Shown: in pieces, positions 8,397 through 18,580 of the stretch
How the letters are laid out: every line of letters starts with the position of its first letter
Numbering within the stretch: the stretch's first letter is position 1
Assembly: GCF_006442965.1 (NCBI RefSeq)
Contig: NZ_VFWX01000026.1
Span: 1 to 60,646, forward strand
Reading direction: 5' to 3'
From: Mesorhizobium sp. CU3
Lineage (GTDB): Bacteria > Pseudomonadota > Alphaproteobacteria > Rhizobiales > Rhizobiaceae
DNA length: 60,646 nt
Notes under the pieces: model-generated
Told to the model about the DNA's origin: nothing
The model's input: the letters and a program-made list of their open reading frames with translations, nothing else
Database searches by the model: none
Translations under genes and position numbers: made by a program

Positions 8397-9878
8397 ATGA
8401 AACTGTGGAAGACCATCCTGGCCGCGAGCGTTCTGTCGCTTGCCGCCGCCACCTCGGCCTTTGCCGCGCGCACCGATCTCACGCTCGGCATCGTGCTCGA
8501 GCCGCCGCATCTCGATCCGACCGCCGGTGCGGCCGCGGCCATCGGCGAAATCACCTATGCCAATGTCTTCGAAGGGCTGACACGCATCGACGACAACGGC
8601 CAGGTTCAGCCTGGTCTCGCCGAGAGCTGGGCCGTATCCGACGACGGTAAGGTCTACACGTTCAAGCTGCATTCCGGCGTGAAGTTCCACGACGGCTCGG
8701 CCTTCAGCGCCGACGACGTGAAATTCTCGCTGGACCGGGCGCGCGCCAAGGATTCGCTCAATCCGCAAAAGCCGCTCTTTGCGCATATCACCGATGTCAC
8801 GGCGGTCGATCCGGCGACGGTGAAGGTCACGCTCGACGGTCCGCAGGGCGATTTCCTCTATGACATGGGCCAGGTTGCGGCGGTGATCGTGGGCAAGGCA
8901 TCGGCCGACGGCAACAAGGACAAGCCGATAGGCACCGGTCCGTTCAAGCTCGATCACTGGGCCAAGGGGTCCGAGATCACGCTCGTCAAGAACCAGGATT
9001 ACTGGGGGACACAAGCCGCGCTCGACAAGGCAACATTCCGCATCGTTCCCGACGCCGCCGCGGCTGTGCCCGCCCTGCTCTCGGGCGACATACAGGCCTT
9101 CGCCAACATGCCGGCGCAGGACGCGCTTGCCCAGGTCCAGTCCGATCCGCGCTTCACCGTCGTGATCGGCGCGACCGAGGGCGAGACGATCCTGTCGATC
9201 AACAACAAGAAGCCGCCCTTCGACAAGCTGGCGGTGCGGCAGGCCCTCGCTTCGGCGATCGATCGCAGTGCCATCATCGAGGCAGCCTCGAACGGTCTTG
9301 GAAAGCCCATCGGCTCTCATTTCTCGCCTGGCGATGCGGGTTATGTCGACCTGACCGGCGTCTATCCGCACGACATCGCCAAGGCCAAGGCGTATCTGAA
9401 GGAAGCGGGGCTGGAGAACGGCTTCTCGGCCACGCTGAAGCTGCCGCCCGTGCCCTACGCGCGCGACGGCGGCCAGGTTATCCAATCCGAGCTGAAGGAA
9501 ATCGGGGTCGACCTGCAGATCATTCCGGTCGAATGGGCGGAGTGGCTGAGCCAGGTCTTCACCAACAAGGACTACGACCTGACGATCGTTTCCCATGTCG
9601 AGCCGAACGACATCGATATCTATTCGCGGCCCGACTACTATTTCCAGTACGAGAATCCGAAATTCAACGACGTCATCAAGGAGCTCGGCAGCACGGTCGA
9701 CAAGGACAAGAGGCTGGAGCTGCTGGGCGAAGCGCAGAAGATCCTCGCGCACGACGTTCCCGCCGTCTACCTGTTCGAGCTGCCGAAGATCGGCGTCTGG
9801 GACGCCAAGCTGCAGGGCATGTGGACGAACTGGCCGATAGAGGCGGATGACCTGACCAAGGTGAAGTGGACGGACTGA
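8397..9878 (+). CDS. ABC transporter substrate-binding protein, peptide/opine type (SBP family 5)
   Basis: Periplasmic solute receptor of 493 residues. MKLWKTILAASVLSLAAATSAFAA is a signal peptide, and GGAG stands just before the chosen ATG (8397). Family 5 features are ANVFEGLTRIDDNGQVQPGL, SWAVSDDGKVYTFKL and FSADDVKFSLDRA. It heads an operon with two permeases and a double ATPase, so it delivers ligand to that system. The ligand is probably an oligopeptide or amide that the M20 deacylase processes (inference). Spacing to the next gene is 28 bp. Confidence 0.92.
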   Translation: MKLWKTILAASVLSLAAATSAFAARTDLTLGIVLEPPHLDPTAGAAAAIGEITYANVFEGLTRIDDNGQVQPGLAESWAVSDDGKVYTFKLHSGVKFHDGSAFSADDVKFSLDRARAKDSLNPQKPLFAHITDVTAVDPATVKVTLDGPQGDFLYDMGQVAAVIVGKASADGNKDKPIGTGPFKLDHWAKGSEITLVKNQDYWGTQAALDKATFRIVPDAAAAVPALLSGDIQAFANMPAQDALAQVQSDPRFTVVIGATEGETILSINNKKPPFDKLAVRQALASAIDRSAIIEAASNGLGKPIGSHFSPGDAGYVDLTGVYPHDIAKAKAYLKEAGLENGFSATLKLPPVPYARDGGQVIQSELKEIGVDLQIIPVEWAEWLSQVFTNKDYDLTIVSHVEPNDIDIYSRPDYYFQYENPKFNDVIKELGSTVDKDKRLELLGEAQKILAHDVPAVYLFELPKIGVWDAKLQGMWTNWPIEADDLTKVKWTD

Positions 9879-9906
9879 GGCCGGCGCGATCGGCCGATCG
9901 CCTCCC

Positions 9907-10854
9907 ATGACCGCCTACCTCCTGAAACGCCTGATCATAGCGGCCCTCACTTTGGTGCTGGCCTCGATGGTGGTGTTCGCGGTGATGGAAATCCTGCCCG
10001 GCGATCCCGCGCGCCTGATGCTTGGCCTCAATGCCAGCGCCGATCAGGTCGAGGTGCTGCGCAACCAGATGGGGCTGAATGCGCCGCTTGTGCTGCGCTA
10101 TCTGCACTGGGCAGGCGGGCTGCTCAGCCTCGATTTCGGCCGCTCCTATACCTATTCGGTGCCAGTCATCGATCTGGTGCGCGAAAGGGTGGCTGTGTCC
10201 CTGCCGCTGGCGCTGATTGCGCTCGCGCTGTCGACGATCATCGCCATTCCGGTCGGCGTCTTTTCCGCCAGCCGGCAAGGCCGCGCCGGCGACACGCTCA
10301 CCATGGGCGCGGCACAGCTCGGCGTCGCCGTGCCGAATTTCTGGTTCGCGCTGATGCTGATCTATCTCTTTGCCGTCTGGCTCAGACTGGTGCCGGCCGG
10401 CGGCTTTCTCGGCTGGAGCGCCGGCATTTGGCCGGCGCTGAAATCCCTGATCTTGCCGGCGGTCGCGCTTGCCCTGCCGCAGGCGGCGATCCTCGCACGC
10501 GTCGCGCGCTCGGCACTGATCGAGGTGCTGAACGAGGATTACATCCGCACCGCCCGCGCCAAGGGCCTGCCCTATCGCACAGTGCTTTGGCGCCATGCGC
10601 TGCGCAACGCCATGATCCCGGTTCTCACCATCCTCGGCCTGCAATTCGCCTTCCTGCTTGCCGGCACCATCATCATCGAAAACGTCTTCTACCTGCCCGG
10701 CCTCGGCCGGCTGGTGTTCCAGGCGATCACGCAGCGCGACCTCATCGTCGTCGAGGGCGTGGTCATGCTGCTGGTCGCCGCCGTCATCCTCATCAACCTC
10801 CTCGTCGATTTCTCCTACGCCATCGTCGATCCGCGCCTCAGAGGCCGGCAATGA
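9907..10854 (+). CDS. ABC transporter permease, DppB/OppB type
   Basis: Inner-membrane permease of 315 residues with about six membrane segments, the first at residues 9-30 (LIIAALTLVLASMVVFAVME). The conserved DppB N-terminal LPGDPARLMLG and the EAA loop region (DYIRTARAKGLPYRTVLWRHALRNA) for ATPase contact are present, and it ends VDFSYAIVDPRLR, typical of the family. Its stop overlaps the next start (ATGA), indicating translational coupling. Confidence 0.92.
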   Translation: MTAYLLKRLIIAALTLVLASMVVFAVMEILPGDPARLMLGLNASADQVEVLRNQMGLNAPLVLRYLHWAGGLLSLDFGRSYTYSVPVIDLVRERVAVSLPLALIALALSTIIAIPVGVFSASRQGRAGDTLTMGAAQLGVAVPNFWFALMLIYLFAVWLRLVPAGGFLGWSAGIWPALKSLILPAVALALPQAAILARVARSALIEVLNEDYIRTARAKGLPYRTVLWRHALRNAMIPVLTILGLQFAFLLAGTIIIENVFYLPGLGRLVFQAITQRDLIVVEGVVMLLVAAVILINLLVDFSYAIVDPRLRGRQ

Positions 10855-11716
10855 CGGCGCGTATTTACCTCCCCGAGGAAACGCTGGCTGGCGTCCTGGC
10901 AAAAGCCTTCGGCAACCGATCGTTCCTGATCGGCTTCGCCATCACGCTGCTGGTGGCGGCCATCGCGCTGTTGTCCTTCGCTTGGACGCCCTACGACGTC
11001 ACCAAACTGGTGATCGCCGACAAGACGCAGCCGCCCTCTTGGGCGCACTGGTTCGGCACCGACCATTTCGGCCGCGACATCCTGTCGATGATCATGGTCG
11101 GTGCTCGCAACTCGATCGCGGTTGCGCTGGTCGCGGTCGGCATCGGCATGGGGATTGGCGTGCCGCTCGGCACCTTCGCCGCGGCGCGCGGCGGACTGGC
11201 CGACGAGGCGCTGATGCGCCTCAACGACCTCGTCTTCGCCTTCCCGGCGCTGCTGTCGGCGATCATGATCACCGCGATCTTCGGCCCCGGCGCCGTCAAC
11301 GCCATCATCGCCATCGGCATCTTCAACATCCCGGTTTTCGCGCGTGTCGCCCGCGCCGGCGCGCTGGCCATCTGGCCGCGCGAATTCATCCTCGCCGCGC
11401 GCGCCGCCGGCAAGGGCGCCACGCAGATCACCGTCGAGCACGTCCTGCCCAACATCGCGACGCTGCTCCTGGTCCAGGGCACGATCCAGTTCGCGCTCGG
11501 CATCCTCGCCGAAGCCGGGCTTTCCTATGTGGGCTTGGGCGCGCAGCCGCCGATGCCGAGCTGGGGTCGTATGCTGTTCGACGCCCAGACCCGGATGGTG
11601 ACGGCGCCCTGGATGGCGATCTTTCCCGGCATGGCGATCGTCATCACCGTGCTGGGCCTCAACCTGCTCGGCGATGGCATCGCCGACATCCTCGACCCGA
11701 AATCGCGGCGGCGCCG

Positions 11717-11720
<4 letters not shown>
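10851..11720 (+). CDS. ABC transporter permease, DppC/OppC type
   Basis: Second permease of the importer, 289 residues. DppC hallmarks are HWFGTDHFGRDILSMIMVGAR, FSWTP-like FAWTPYD after the first membrane helix, the EAA loop (EFILAARAAGKGATQITVEHVLPN) and the end GDGIADILDPKSRRR. Overlaps the upstream permease and the downstream ATPase by 4 bp each, so the three products should be made in stoichiometric amounts. Confidence 0.92.
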
Positions 11721-13339
<1,619 letters not shown>

Positions 13340-13357
13340 TAAACCTGTTCGCCCTAT

Positions 13358-13789
13358 TCAGCCTTCGGGCTTCACCGCGTCGACAGGGCTGATGTCCAGC
13401 AAGTCGAGCGTGCGGCGCAAGAGCCGGATCTCGTTCTCGGCCAGCTTGGAATCCGCCTTGGCGATCTCGGCCATATGATAGGCAAGCAGCTTGCGGCGCT
13501 CGACATCGAGGTCGCGAAACAGCGCGATCGCCTGCGAGCCGTTTGTCTCGTAGCCATAGTCGTTGAGATATTCGATGACGCTGTCGATGCTGCTCTCGGG
13601 GATGCCGAAGGCTTCCTTGCAGATGCGCCGGAAGACGACCATCTCGCTCTCCGAGACCGAGCCGTCGGCCAGGATCATGCGGAACAGCATCAGGAGTTCC
13701 GCCGACAGCACCGGATCGTCCGCTACCTTGCGCACGCCCGGATCTCCATCGAAGATCGAGCGTATCTGATCGAGCAGCGCCATTGCCAT
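13358..13789 (-). CDS. TerB-like domain protein
   Basis: Small soluble protein of 143 residues, mostly helical, with the TerB/DjlA-type pattern: LLMLFRMILADGSVSESEMVVFRRI and then HMAEIAKADSKLAENEIRLLRR. Acidic residues follow DG and AD as in other TerB-like proteins, which bind metal. Tellurite resistance need not be its role; no other ter genes are present. It stands alone on the minus strand. Confidence 0.75.
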   Translation of the reverse strand: MAMALLDQIRSIFDGDPGVRKVADDPVLSAELLMLFRMILADGSVSESEMVVFRRICKEAFGIPESSIDSVIEYLNDYGYETNGSQAIALFRDLDVERRKLLAYHMAEIAKADSKLAENEIRLLRRTLDLLDISPVDAVKPEG

Positions 13790-13896
13790 CGGCTTCCCCT
13801 TCGCGATTCCGTGAGATTGTTAGCTCGGATTCGCCCTTGCGCAAACAGGGCCAGCGTGGTGGAAGCTCCAGTTTCCTTCCAAACCGCCCCTCCCTG

Positions 13897-14682
13897 ATGA
13901 TCGACCTTACCCTGCAGACTGTCCTTATCCTCGTCGGCGCCGCTTTTGCCGCGGGCTTTGTCGATTCGATCGCCGGCGGCGGCGGACTGATCACCATCCC
14001 GGCCCTGCTTATCGCCGGCTTCTCGCCGGTGGCAGCGCTTGGCACTAACAAATTGCAGGGCATGTTCGGCTCCGGCTCCGCCACCATCCATTACGCGGCG
14101 AACGGCCAGGTCGACCTGCGCCACCAACTGCCGTCCGCCGCCCTGGCGCTTGCCGGCGGCGCGATCGGCGCGCTGCTGGCGACGGTCGTGCCCGGCGATG
14201 TGCTGCGCGCCATCCTGCCGCTGCTCCTGATCGCGATCGCGCTCTACTTCGCCCTGAAACCCAACATGGACGACGTCGACCGCGCCGAGCGGCTGTCGCC
14301 TTTCCTGTTCGGATTGATCATCCCGCCGCTGGTCGGATTCTATGACGGTGTCTTCGGACCCGGCGCCGGCTCTTTCTACATGCTCGCCTTCGTCACCCTC
14401 GCAGGCTATGGCGTGCTCAAGGCGACCGCCCACACCAAGCTGCTCAACTTCGCCTCCAACATCGGCGGCTTCATCGTTTTCGCCGCCGTCGGCGTCATCG
14501 ACTGGAAGATCGGCCTGATGATGGGCGTGGCGCAATTCCTCGGCGCCCGCGTCGGCTCGGGCCTTGCCATCAGGATCGGCGCCAAGCTGATCAAGCCGCT
14601 GCTGGTCGTCGTTTGCCTGGCGCTGGCGGTCAAGCTGCTCGCCGACCCGGCCAACCCCTTGCGCCAGCTGATTGGTGTGTGA
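13897..14682 (+). CDS. TSUP family (TauE/SafE) membrane transporter
   Basis: Inner-membrane protein of 261 residues with about eight hydrophobic segments. Family signatures are FVDSIAGGGGLITIPALL near the N-terminus and the related repeat GFYDGVFGPGAGSF in the second half. TSUP proteins export sulfite, sulfoacetate or other organic anions; the substrate here is not known. I chose the ATG at 13897, where the first membrane helix begins. It faces the TerB-like gene head to head and is followed 26 bp later by an AraC-type regulator. Confidence 0.88.
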   Translation: MIDLTLQTVLILVGAAFAAGFVDSIAGGGGLITIPALLIAGFSPVAALGTNKLQGMFGSGSATIHYAANGQVDLRHQLPSAALALAGGAIGALLATVVPGDVLRAILPLLLIAIALYFALKPNMDDVDRAERLSPFLFGLIIPPLVGFYDGVFGPGAGSFYMLAFVTLAGYGVLKATAHTKLLNFASNIGGFIVFAAVGVIDWKIGLMMGVAQFLGARVGSGLAIRIGAKLIKPLLVVVCLALAVKLLADPANPLRQLIGV

Positions 14683-14707
14683 ACGCATCTCCTGCTAGAC
14701 TTGGCCC

Positions 14708-15541
14708 ATGTCCGACGAGACCGAGCGCCATCGACAGGACAATCGCTCACCCGCCCTCCATTTCGAGATGGTCCGGCGCAAGCCCGCGGCTGCGCTGGCC
14801 GGCGTCGTCACCGATATCTGCGGCTATCGCGAAATCTGGCCCGGCCATTTCCGCATCGTCGAATATGCCTCGCTGACCGTGCCGCTGGTGATCAGCTTCG
14901 CCGACGCCTTTGCCATCGGTCTCGGCCGCGCTCCGGGCGACAATGACCGCTACGCCAGCTTCGCCGCCGGGCTCTACGCCGGCCCAGTGATGATCGAATC
15001 CTTCGGCGGTTGCTGTTGCGTCCAAGTGAACTTGACTCCGCTCGGCGCCAGGCGGTTCTTCGGCTTGCCGATGAGCGAACTGCGGGACCGGATGGTCGGC
15101 CTCGACGATGCGCTGGGCTTTGAAGGCGTGGCCCTGCGCGAGCGACTGGGCGATGCGCGGGATTGGGACAGCCGCTTCGACATCGCAGAAGGCTTTGTTG
15201 CCGGCCGGCTCGCGGAAGCCAACGGGCTGTCGCCCGAGATCGCCTGGGCCTATCGCACGGTCATCGCCTCGGGCGGACGCACGCGCATCTCGGCGCTCGC
15301 CGGCGAGATCGGCTGGAGCCGCAAGCATCTGGCGCAAAGATTTTCAGACGCGATCGGCATCGGCCCGAAAACGCTGTCGCGCATCGTGCGCTTCAACCGC
15401 GCGCTCTCCCTGTCCAAGCGGCAAGACGACAATTGGGCCGGCATCGCCGCCGATTGCGGCTATGCCGACCAGGCGCATCTGGTGCGCGAGTTCCGCCAGC
15501 TCGCCGGCGAAACGCCGACGGCGCTTGCCGCTTTGATGTAG
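14708..15541 (+). CDS. AraC family transcriptional regulator
   Basis: DNA-binding regulator of 277 residues. The C-terminal 90 residues contain two helix-turn-helix motifs: RISALAGEIGWSRKHLAQRF and WAGIAADCGYADQAHLVREF, the second with the typical AraC end (RQLAGETPTAL). The N-terminal 160 residues resemble the DUF6597-like effector domain of Mesorhizobium AraC proteins and carry a CCC cluster (GGCCCVQV). Target genes are not evident; the TSUP gene upstream may be co-transcribed. Confidence 0.88.
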   Translation: MSDETERHRQDNRSPALHFEMVRRKPAAALAGVVTDICGYREIWPGHFRIVEYASLTVPLVISFADAFAIGLGRAPGDNDRYASFAAGLYAGPVMIESFGGCCCVQVNLTPLGARRFFGLPMSELRDRMVGLDDALGFEGVALRERLGDARDWDSRFDIAEGFVAGRLAEANGLSPEIAWAYRTVIASGGRTRISALAGEIGWSRKHLAQRFSDAIGIGPKTLSRIVRFNRALSLSKRQDDNWAGIAADCGYADQAHLVREFRQLAGETPTALAALM

Positions 15542-15622
15542 GCCTCGCGAGGTAACATTTCTTCAAGACGCCGGAACGGCCTTGGTCGAGACTGGGCTCA
15601 TCGACCGAACAAGGAGGTTCTC

Positions 15623-16036
15623 ATGCCCACGGAAGCACCGCGCATCTACCCGGCCCTGCGCTACAGGAATGCACCCAAGATGATCGACTGGCTCTGCGAT
15701 GCCTTCGGTTTCGAAGTCCACGCCCGCTATGGCGAGGGCGACGTCATCCATCACGCCGAACTGACCTTCGGTTCCTCGATGATCATGCTGGGCAGTGCCC
15801 GCGACGACGACTACGGCAAGATGGTCGGCGATCCAGGCAGCGGCGGCGGCAAGTCGATCTACATCGCCGTCGACGATGCAGACGCCGCTTACGCGCGCGC
15901 CAAGAAGGCCGGCGCGACCATCATCCAGGAACTGGTCGACCGCGATTACGGCAGCCGCGAATTCATCTGCCGCGATCCCGAGGGCAATGTCTGGTCGTTC
16001 GGCACCTATTGGCCGAAGGCGGGTGAGAAGGCGTAG
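15623..16036 (+). CDS. VOC family (glyoxalase-fold) protein
   Basis: Small metal-binding-fold protein of 137 residues with the beta-alpha-beta-beta-beta repeats of the vicinal oxygen chelate family: YPALRYRNAPKMIDWLCDAFGFE, ELTFGSSMIMLG, YIAVDDADAAYARAKKAGA and REFICRDPEGNVWSFGTYWP. It is closest to PhnB/glyoxalase-like proteins of unknown substrate. A good ribosome-binding site (AAGGAGG) stands 7 nt upstream of the ATG. Confidence 0.85.
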   Translation: MPTEAPRIYPALRYRNAPKMIDWLCDAFGFEVHARYGEGDVIHHAELTFGSSMIMLGSARDDDYGKMVGDPGSGGGKSIYIAVDDADAAYARAKKAGATIIQELVDRDYGSREFICRDPEGNVWSFGTYWPKAGEKA

Positions 16037-16076
16037 GTCTTCGCCGGCGCTCGATGTTGGCGAAAGCATCCCAACT

Positions 16077-16258
16077 TCGTCATCCACGGGCGGAGCGGCA
16101 GCGAAGCGGACGCGGAGACCCGAGGATCCATTCCGTGACCTTAATCGGAGGGCGCAGCGGAGCAGAATTCTGCATCGTTGCAACGCCTCAGCGTCACGGA
16201 ATGGATCCTCGGGTCTGCGCCGCGTCGCTTCGCTCCTTGCTCCGCCCGTGGATGACGA
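16077..16258. repeat. 182-bp imperfect palindromic intergenic element
   Basis: Occupies most of the 306-bp gap between the VOC gene and cobQ. The left arm starts TCGTCATCCACGGGCGGAGC and the right arm ends GCTCCGCCCGTGGATGACGA, a near-perfect inverted repeat. Inner arms also match (CCCGAGGATCCATTCCGTGAC against GTCACGGAATGGATCCTCGGG). It could fold into a long hairpin. This is the form of dispersed rhizobial intergenic elements or a MITE; no transposase or ORF is inside. Confidence 0.85.
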
Positions 16259-16342
16259 CGGGACATACGTTTCGGCCAATCGCCAAGACAGAGGTTCAAT
16301 CAGGGGAAGCAAAGTCGCCGTCAAAGCGTCTATACCGACCAA

Positions 16343-17818
16343 TCAGCGCGCCAGCCCGAAAATCGCGTCGCAGTCGAGATGCGCTTCCAGTTCAGCCGCC
16401 ACCTCGTCCAGCGCCTTCTCGACCTCGGCGCGATAGTCGACGCCGCCGCCTTTGACGCCGAGGCTCTCCAGATAGGCGGCGCGAAAAGCGTCGGCGGAAA
16501 ACAGACCGTGCAGATAGGTGCCGATCACCTTGCCATCGGCGGATACCGCGCCGTCCTCGACGCCGTTGATGATCGCCGAGGGCCGCGCGGTGTCGGGACC
16601 GGTGGTGCGGCCGAGATGGATCTCGTAGCCGTCCAGCGGCAGATCGAACTGCACAGAACGAGCGCTTGAATTGCGCACCGTCTTTTCCGGCTCCATCACC
16701 GTCTCGATGTCGAGCAGGCCGAGGCCTTCGGTCTCCCGCACGCTGCCCTCGATGCCGTCGGGATCGCGCACCATGCGGCCGAGCATCTGGTAGCCGCCGC
16801 AGATGCCGACGACATGGCCGCCGCGCTTGCGGTGGGCGGCGAGATCGCGATCCCAGCCATTCTCGCGGAACTTGATCAGGTCGCCGATGGTCGATTTCGA
16901 TCCGGGGATGATCACCAGCCCGGCATCCGCAGGCAGCCTCTGGCCTGGCGGCACGAAGACCACCTCGACCTGCGGCTCCGCTTTCAGCGGATCGAGATCG
17001 TCGAAATTCGCGATGCGCGCCAGCATCGGCACCGCGACCTTCAGCGCCCGCTTCCCACCGGATGCCAGGCGTTCCAGCACGACCGAATCCTCGGCCGGCA
17101 GCCGGGCGGCGGCCTTCAGCCATGGCACGACGCCGAAGCAGCGCCAGCCGGTGAAGTTCTCGATCGCCTTGATGCCGTCGTCGAACAGCGAGACATCGCC
17201 GCGGAACTTGTTGATGATGTAGCCTTCGACCATGCGCCGGTCTTCCTCCGGCAGGATCAGATGCGTGCCGGCGACCGAGGCGATGACCCCGCCGCGGTCG
17301 ATGTCGCCGACCAGCACCACCGGCACGTTGGCGCGCGTAGCGAAACCCATATTGGCGATGTCGCGGCTGCGCAGATTGATCTCGGCCGGCGAGCCGGCGC
17401 CCTCGACGATGACTAGGTCGGCGCCCTCGCCGACCTTGGCCCAGGAGTCCAGCACCGCGTCCATCAGCCCGACCTTCATCGCCTGGTAGTCGCGGGCGCG
17501 GGCCTCGCCGAAGACCTTGCCCTGCACCACAACCTGTGAGCCGATGTCGCTTTGCGGCTTCAGCAGCACCGGGTTCATATGCACCGTCGGCCTCACGCCA
17601 CAGGCCAGCGCCTGCAGCCATTGCCCGCGGCCGATCTCGCCGCCGCCCGGCCTTTTGTCACCGGGGATATCGGCGACGGCGGCGTTGTTCGACATGTTCT
17701 GCGGCTTGAACGGCCGGACGTTCAGTCCACGCTTTTTGGCGGCACGGCACAGCCCGGCCACCAGCACCGTCTTGCCGACATCCGAACCGGTGCCTTGCAG
17801 CATGATCGCTTTGGCCAT
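16343..17818 (-). CDS. cobQ: Cobyric acid synthase CobQ
   Basis: Glutamine- and ATP-dependent amidase of 491 residues that amidates cobyrinic acid a,c-diamide to cobyric acid in B12 synthesis. The N-terminal ATPase begins AKAIMLQGTGSDVGKT, followed by RPFKPQNMSNNAAV. The glutaminase half has VGICGGYQMLGR with the catalytic Cys and a late His (TYLHGLF). It lies 3 bp behind the DddQ-like cupin on the same strand, with no other cob genes nearby. No cobalamin riboswitch is apparent upstream. It may support the corrinoid-dependent methyltransferases further along the window (inference). Confidence 0.95.
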   Translation of the reverse strand: MAKAIMLQGTGSDVGKTVLVAGLCRAAKKRGLNVRPFKPQNMSNNAAVADIPGDKRPGGGEIGRGQWLQALACGVRPTVHMNPVLLKPQSDIGSQVVVQGKVFGEARARDYQAMKVGLMDAVLDSWAKVGEGADLVIVEGAGSPAEINLRSRDIANMGFATRANVPVVLVGDIDRGGVIASVAGTHLILPEEDRRMVEGYIINKFRGDVSLFDDGIKAIENFTGWRCFGVVPWLKAAARLPAEDSVVLERLASGGKRALKVAVPMLARIANFDDLDPLKAEPQVEVVFVPPGQRLPADAGLVIIPGSKSTIGDLIKFRENGWDRDLAAHRKRGGHVVGICGGYQMLGRMVRDPDGIEGSVRETEGLGLLDIETVMEPEKTVRNSSARSVQFDLPLDGYEIHLGRTTGPDTARPSAIINGVEDGAVSADGKVIGTYLHGLFSADAFRAAYLESLGVKGGGVDYRAEVEKALDEVAAELEAHLDCDAIFGLAR

Positions 17819-17821
17819 CGC

Positions 17822-18436
17822 CTACGCCCTGCCCTGTGCGACGGTGCCGGGAATGGTCGACTTCTGCGCCAGCGGCCCGCCACGCCAGAGATAGAGCGCC
17901 ATCAGCGGCTCCTTGCCGGTGCGCATGGCGTGGCTGACATTGGACGGATGATGGATCACCTCGCCCGCCGCGCGAACATGAAAACCGCTGTCACCCTTGT
18001 GCCATTCCGTACCGCCGGTCAGCGGGATGTAGATTTCCTCGGCAATGTGATGATGGTCGGGATAGACGATTTCGGGTCCGAGAATAAGCAGGCCGCCGGC
18101 GACCTCGTCATTGACGAAATGCCCGCGCGCGCCGAACACTTCCAGCCACCCGTATCGGGTCAGGAAGTCCGCGCCGAAATCGGATGCATTGTAGGTCTGG
18201 CCCCAGCGCAGGTCGCCGCCATGCGTCGCCACAAAGCGCGCCAGAGGTCCGGCGTCCGGCGGCGCAAGGTCGGCGACACGGTCGAGATAGCGAAGGCAGG
18301 AAAGACGATGCGGTTCGAGCGGACGCGCCGGCATCTTCCAGTCGATCCGGGCAACGGCATCTTTGACGAGAGCGTCGCCAAAGCCGGCCAGATAGGCGTG
18401 GAACCGGTCCAGCAACTCATCGAAAATTGTCGGCAC
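17822..18436 (-). CDS. Cupin of the DMSP lyase (DddQ/DddL) family
   Basis: Single-domain cupin of 204 residues, probably cytoplasmic. The metal motif is H-x-H-x3-E-x-Y in PDHHHIAEEIYIPLTGG, with the later His in HHPSNVSHAMRTG and the end LMALYLWRGGPL. These are the residues used by DddQ-type enzymes to bind zinc or iron and to abstract a proton from dimethylsulfoniopropionate, releasing dimethyl sulfide and acrylate. Members of this superfamily without DMSP lyase activity exist, so substrate is uncertain. It is divergent from an acyl-CoA dehydrogenase/mmsB pair and lies 3 bp upstream of cobQ. Confidence 0.75.
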   Translation of the reverse strand: MPTIFDELLDRFHAYLAGFGDALVKDAVARIDWKMPARPLEPHRLSCLRYLDRVADLAPPDAGPLARFVATHGGDLRWGQTYNASDFGADFLTRYGWLEVFGARGHFVNDEVAGGLLILGPEIVYPDHHHIAEEIYIPLTGGTEWHKGDSGFHVRAAGEVIHHPSNVSHAMRTGKEPLMALYLWRGGPLAQKSTIPGTVAQGRA

Positions 18437-18580
18437 CGACGGCTCCGTTTATCAATCCGTGCACAGCCGGTCCGCGGGCGGCCGGGTTGCGCGGCGGCAT
18501 CATTGGTCTAGATTGGGCCGCGCGCATAGCCAAAAACGACAGGCCAGCGACAGGCAGGCCGAGACATCAGGGAGCACGCC

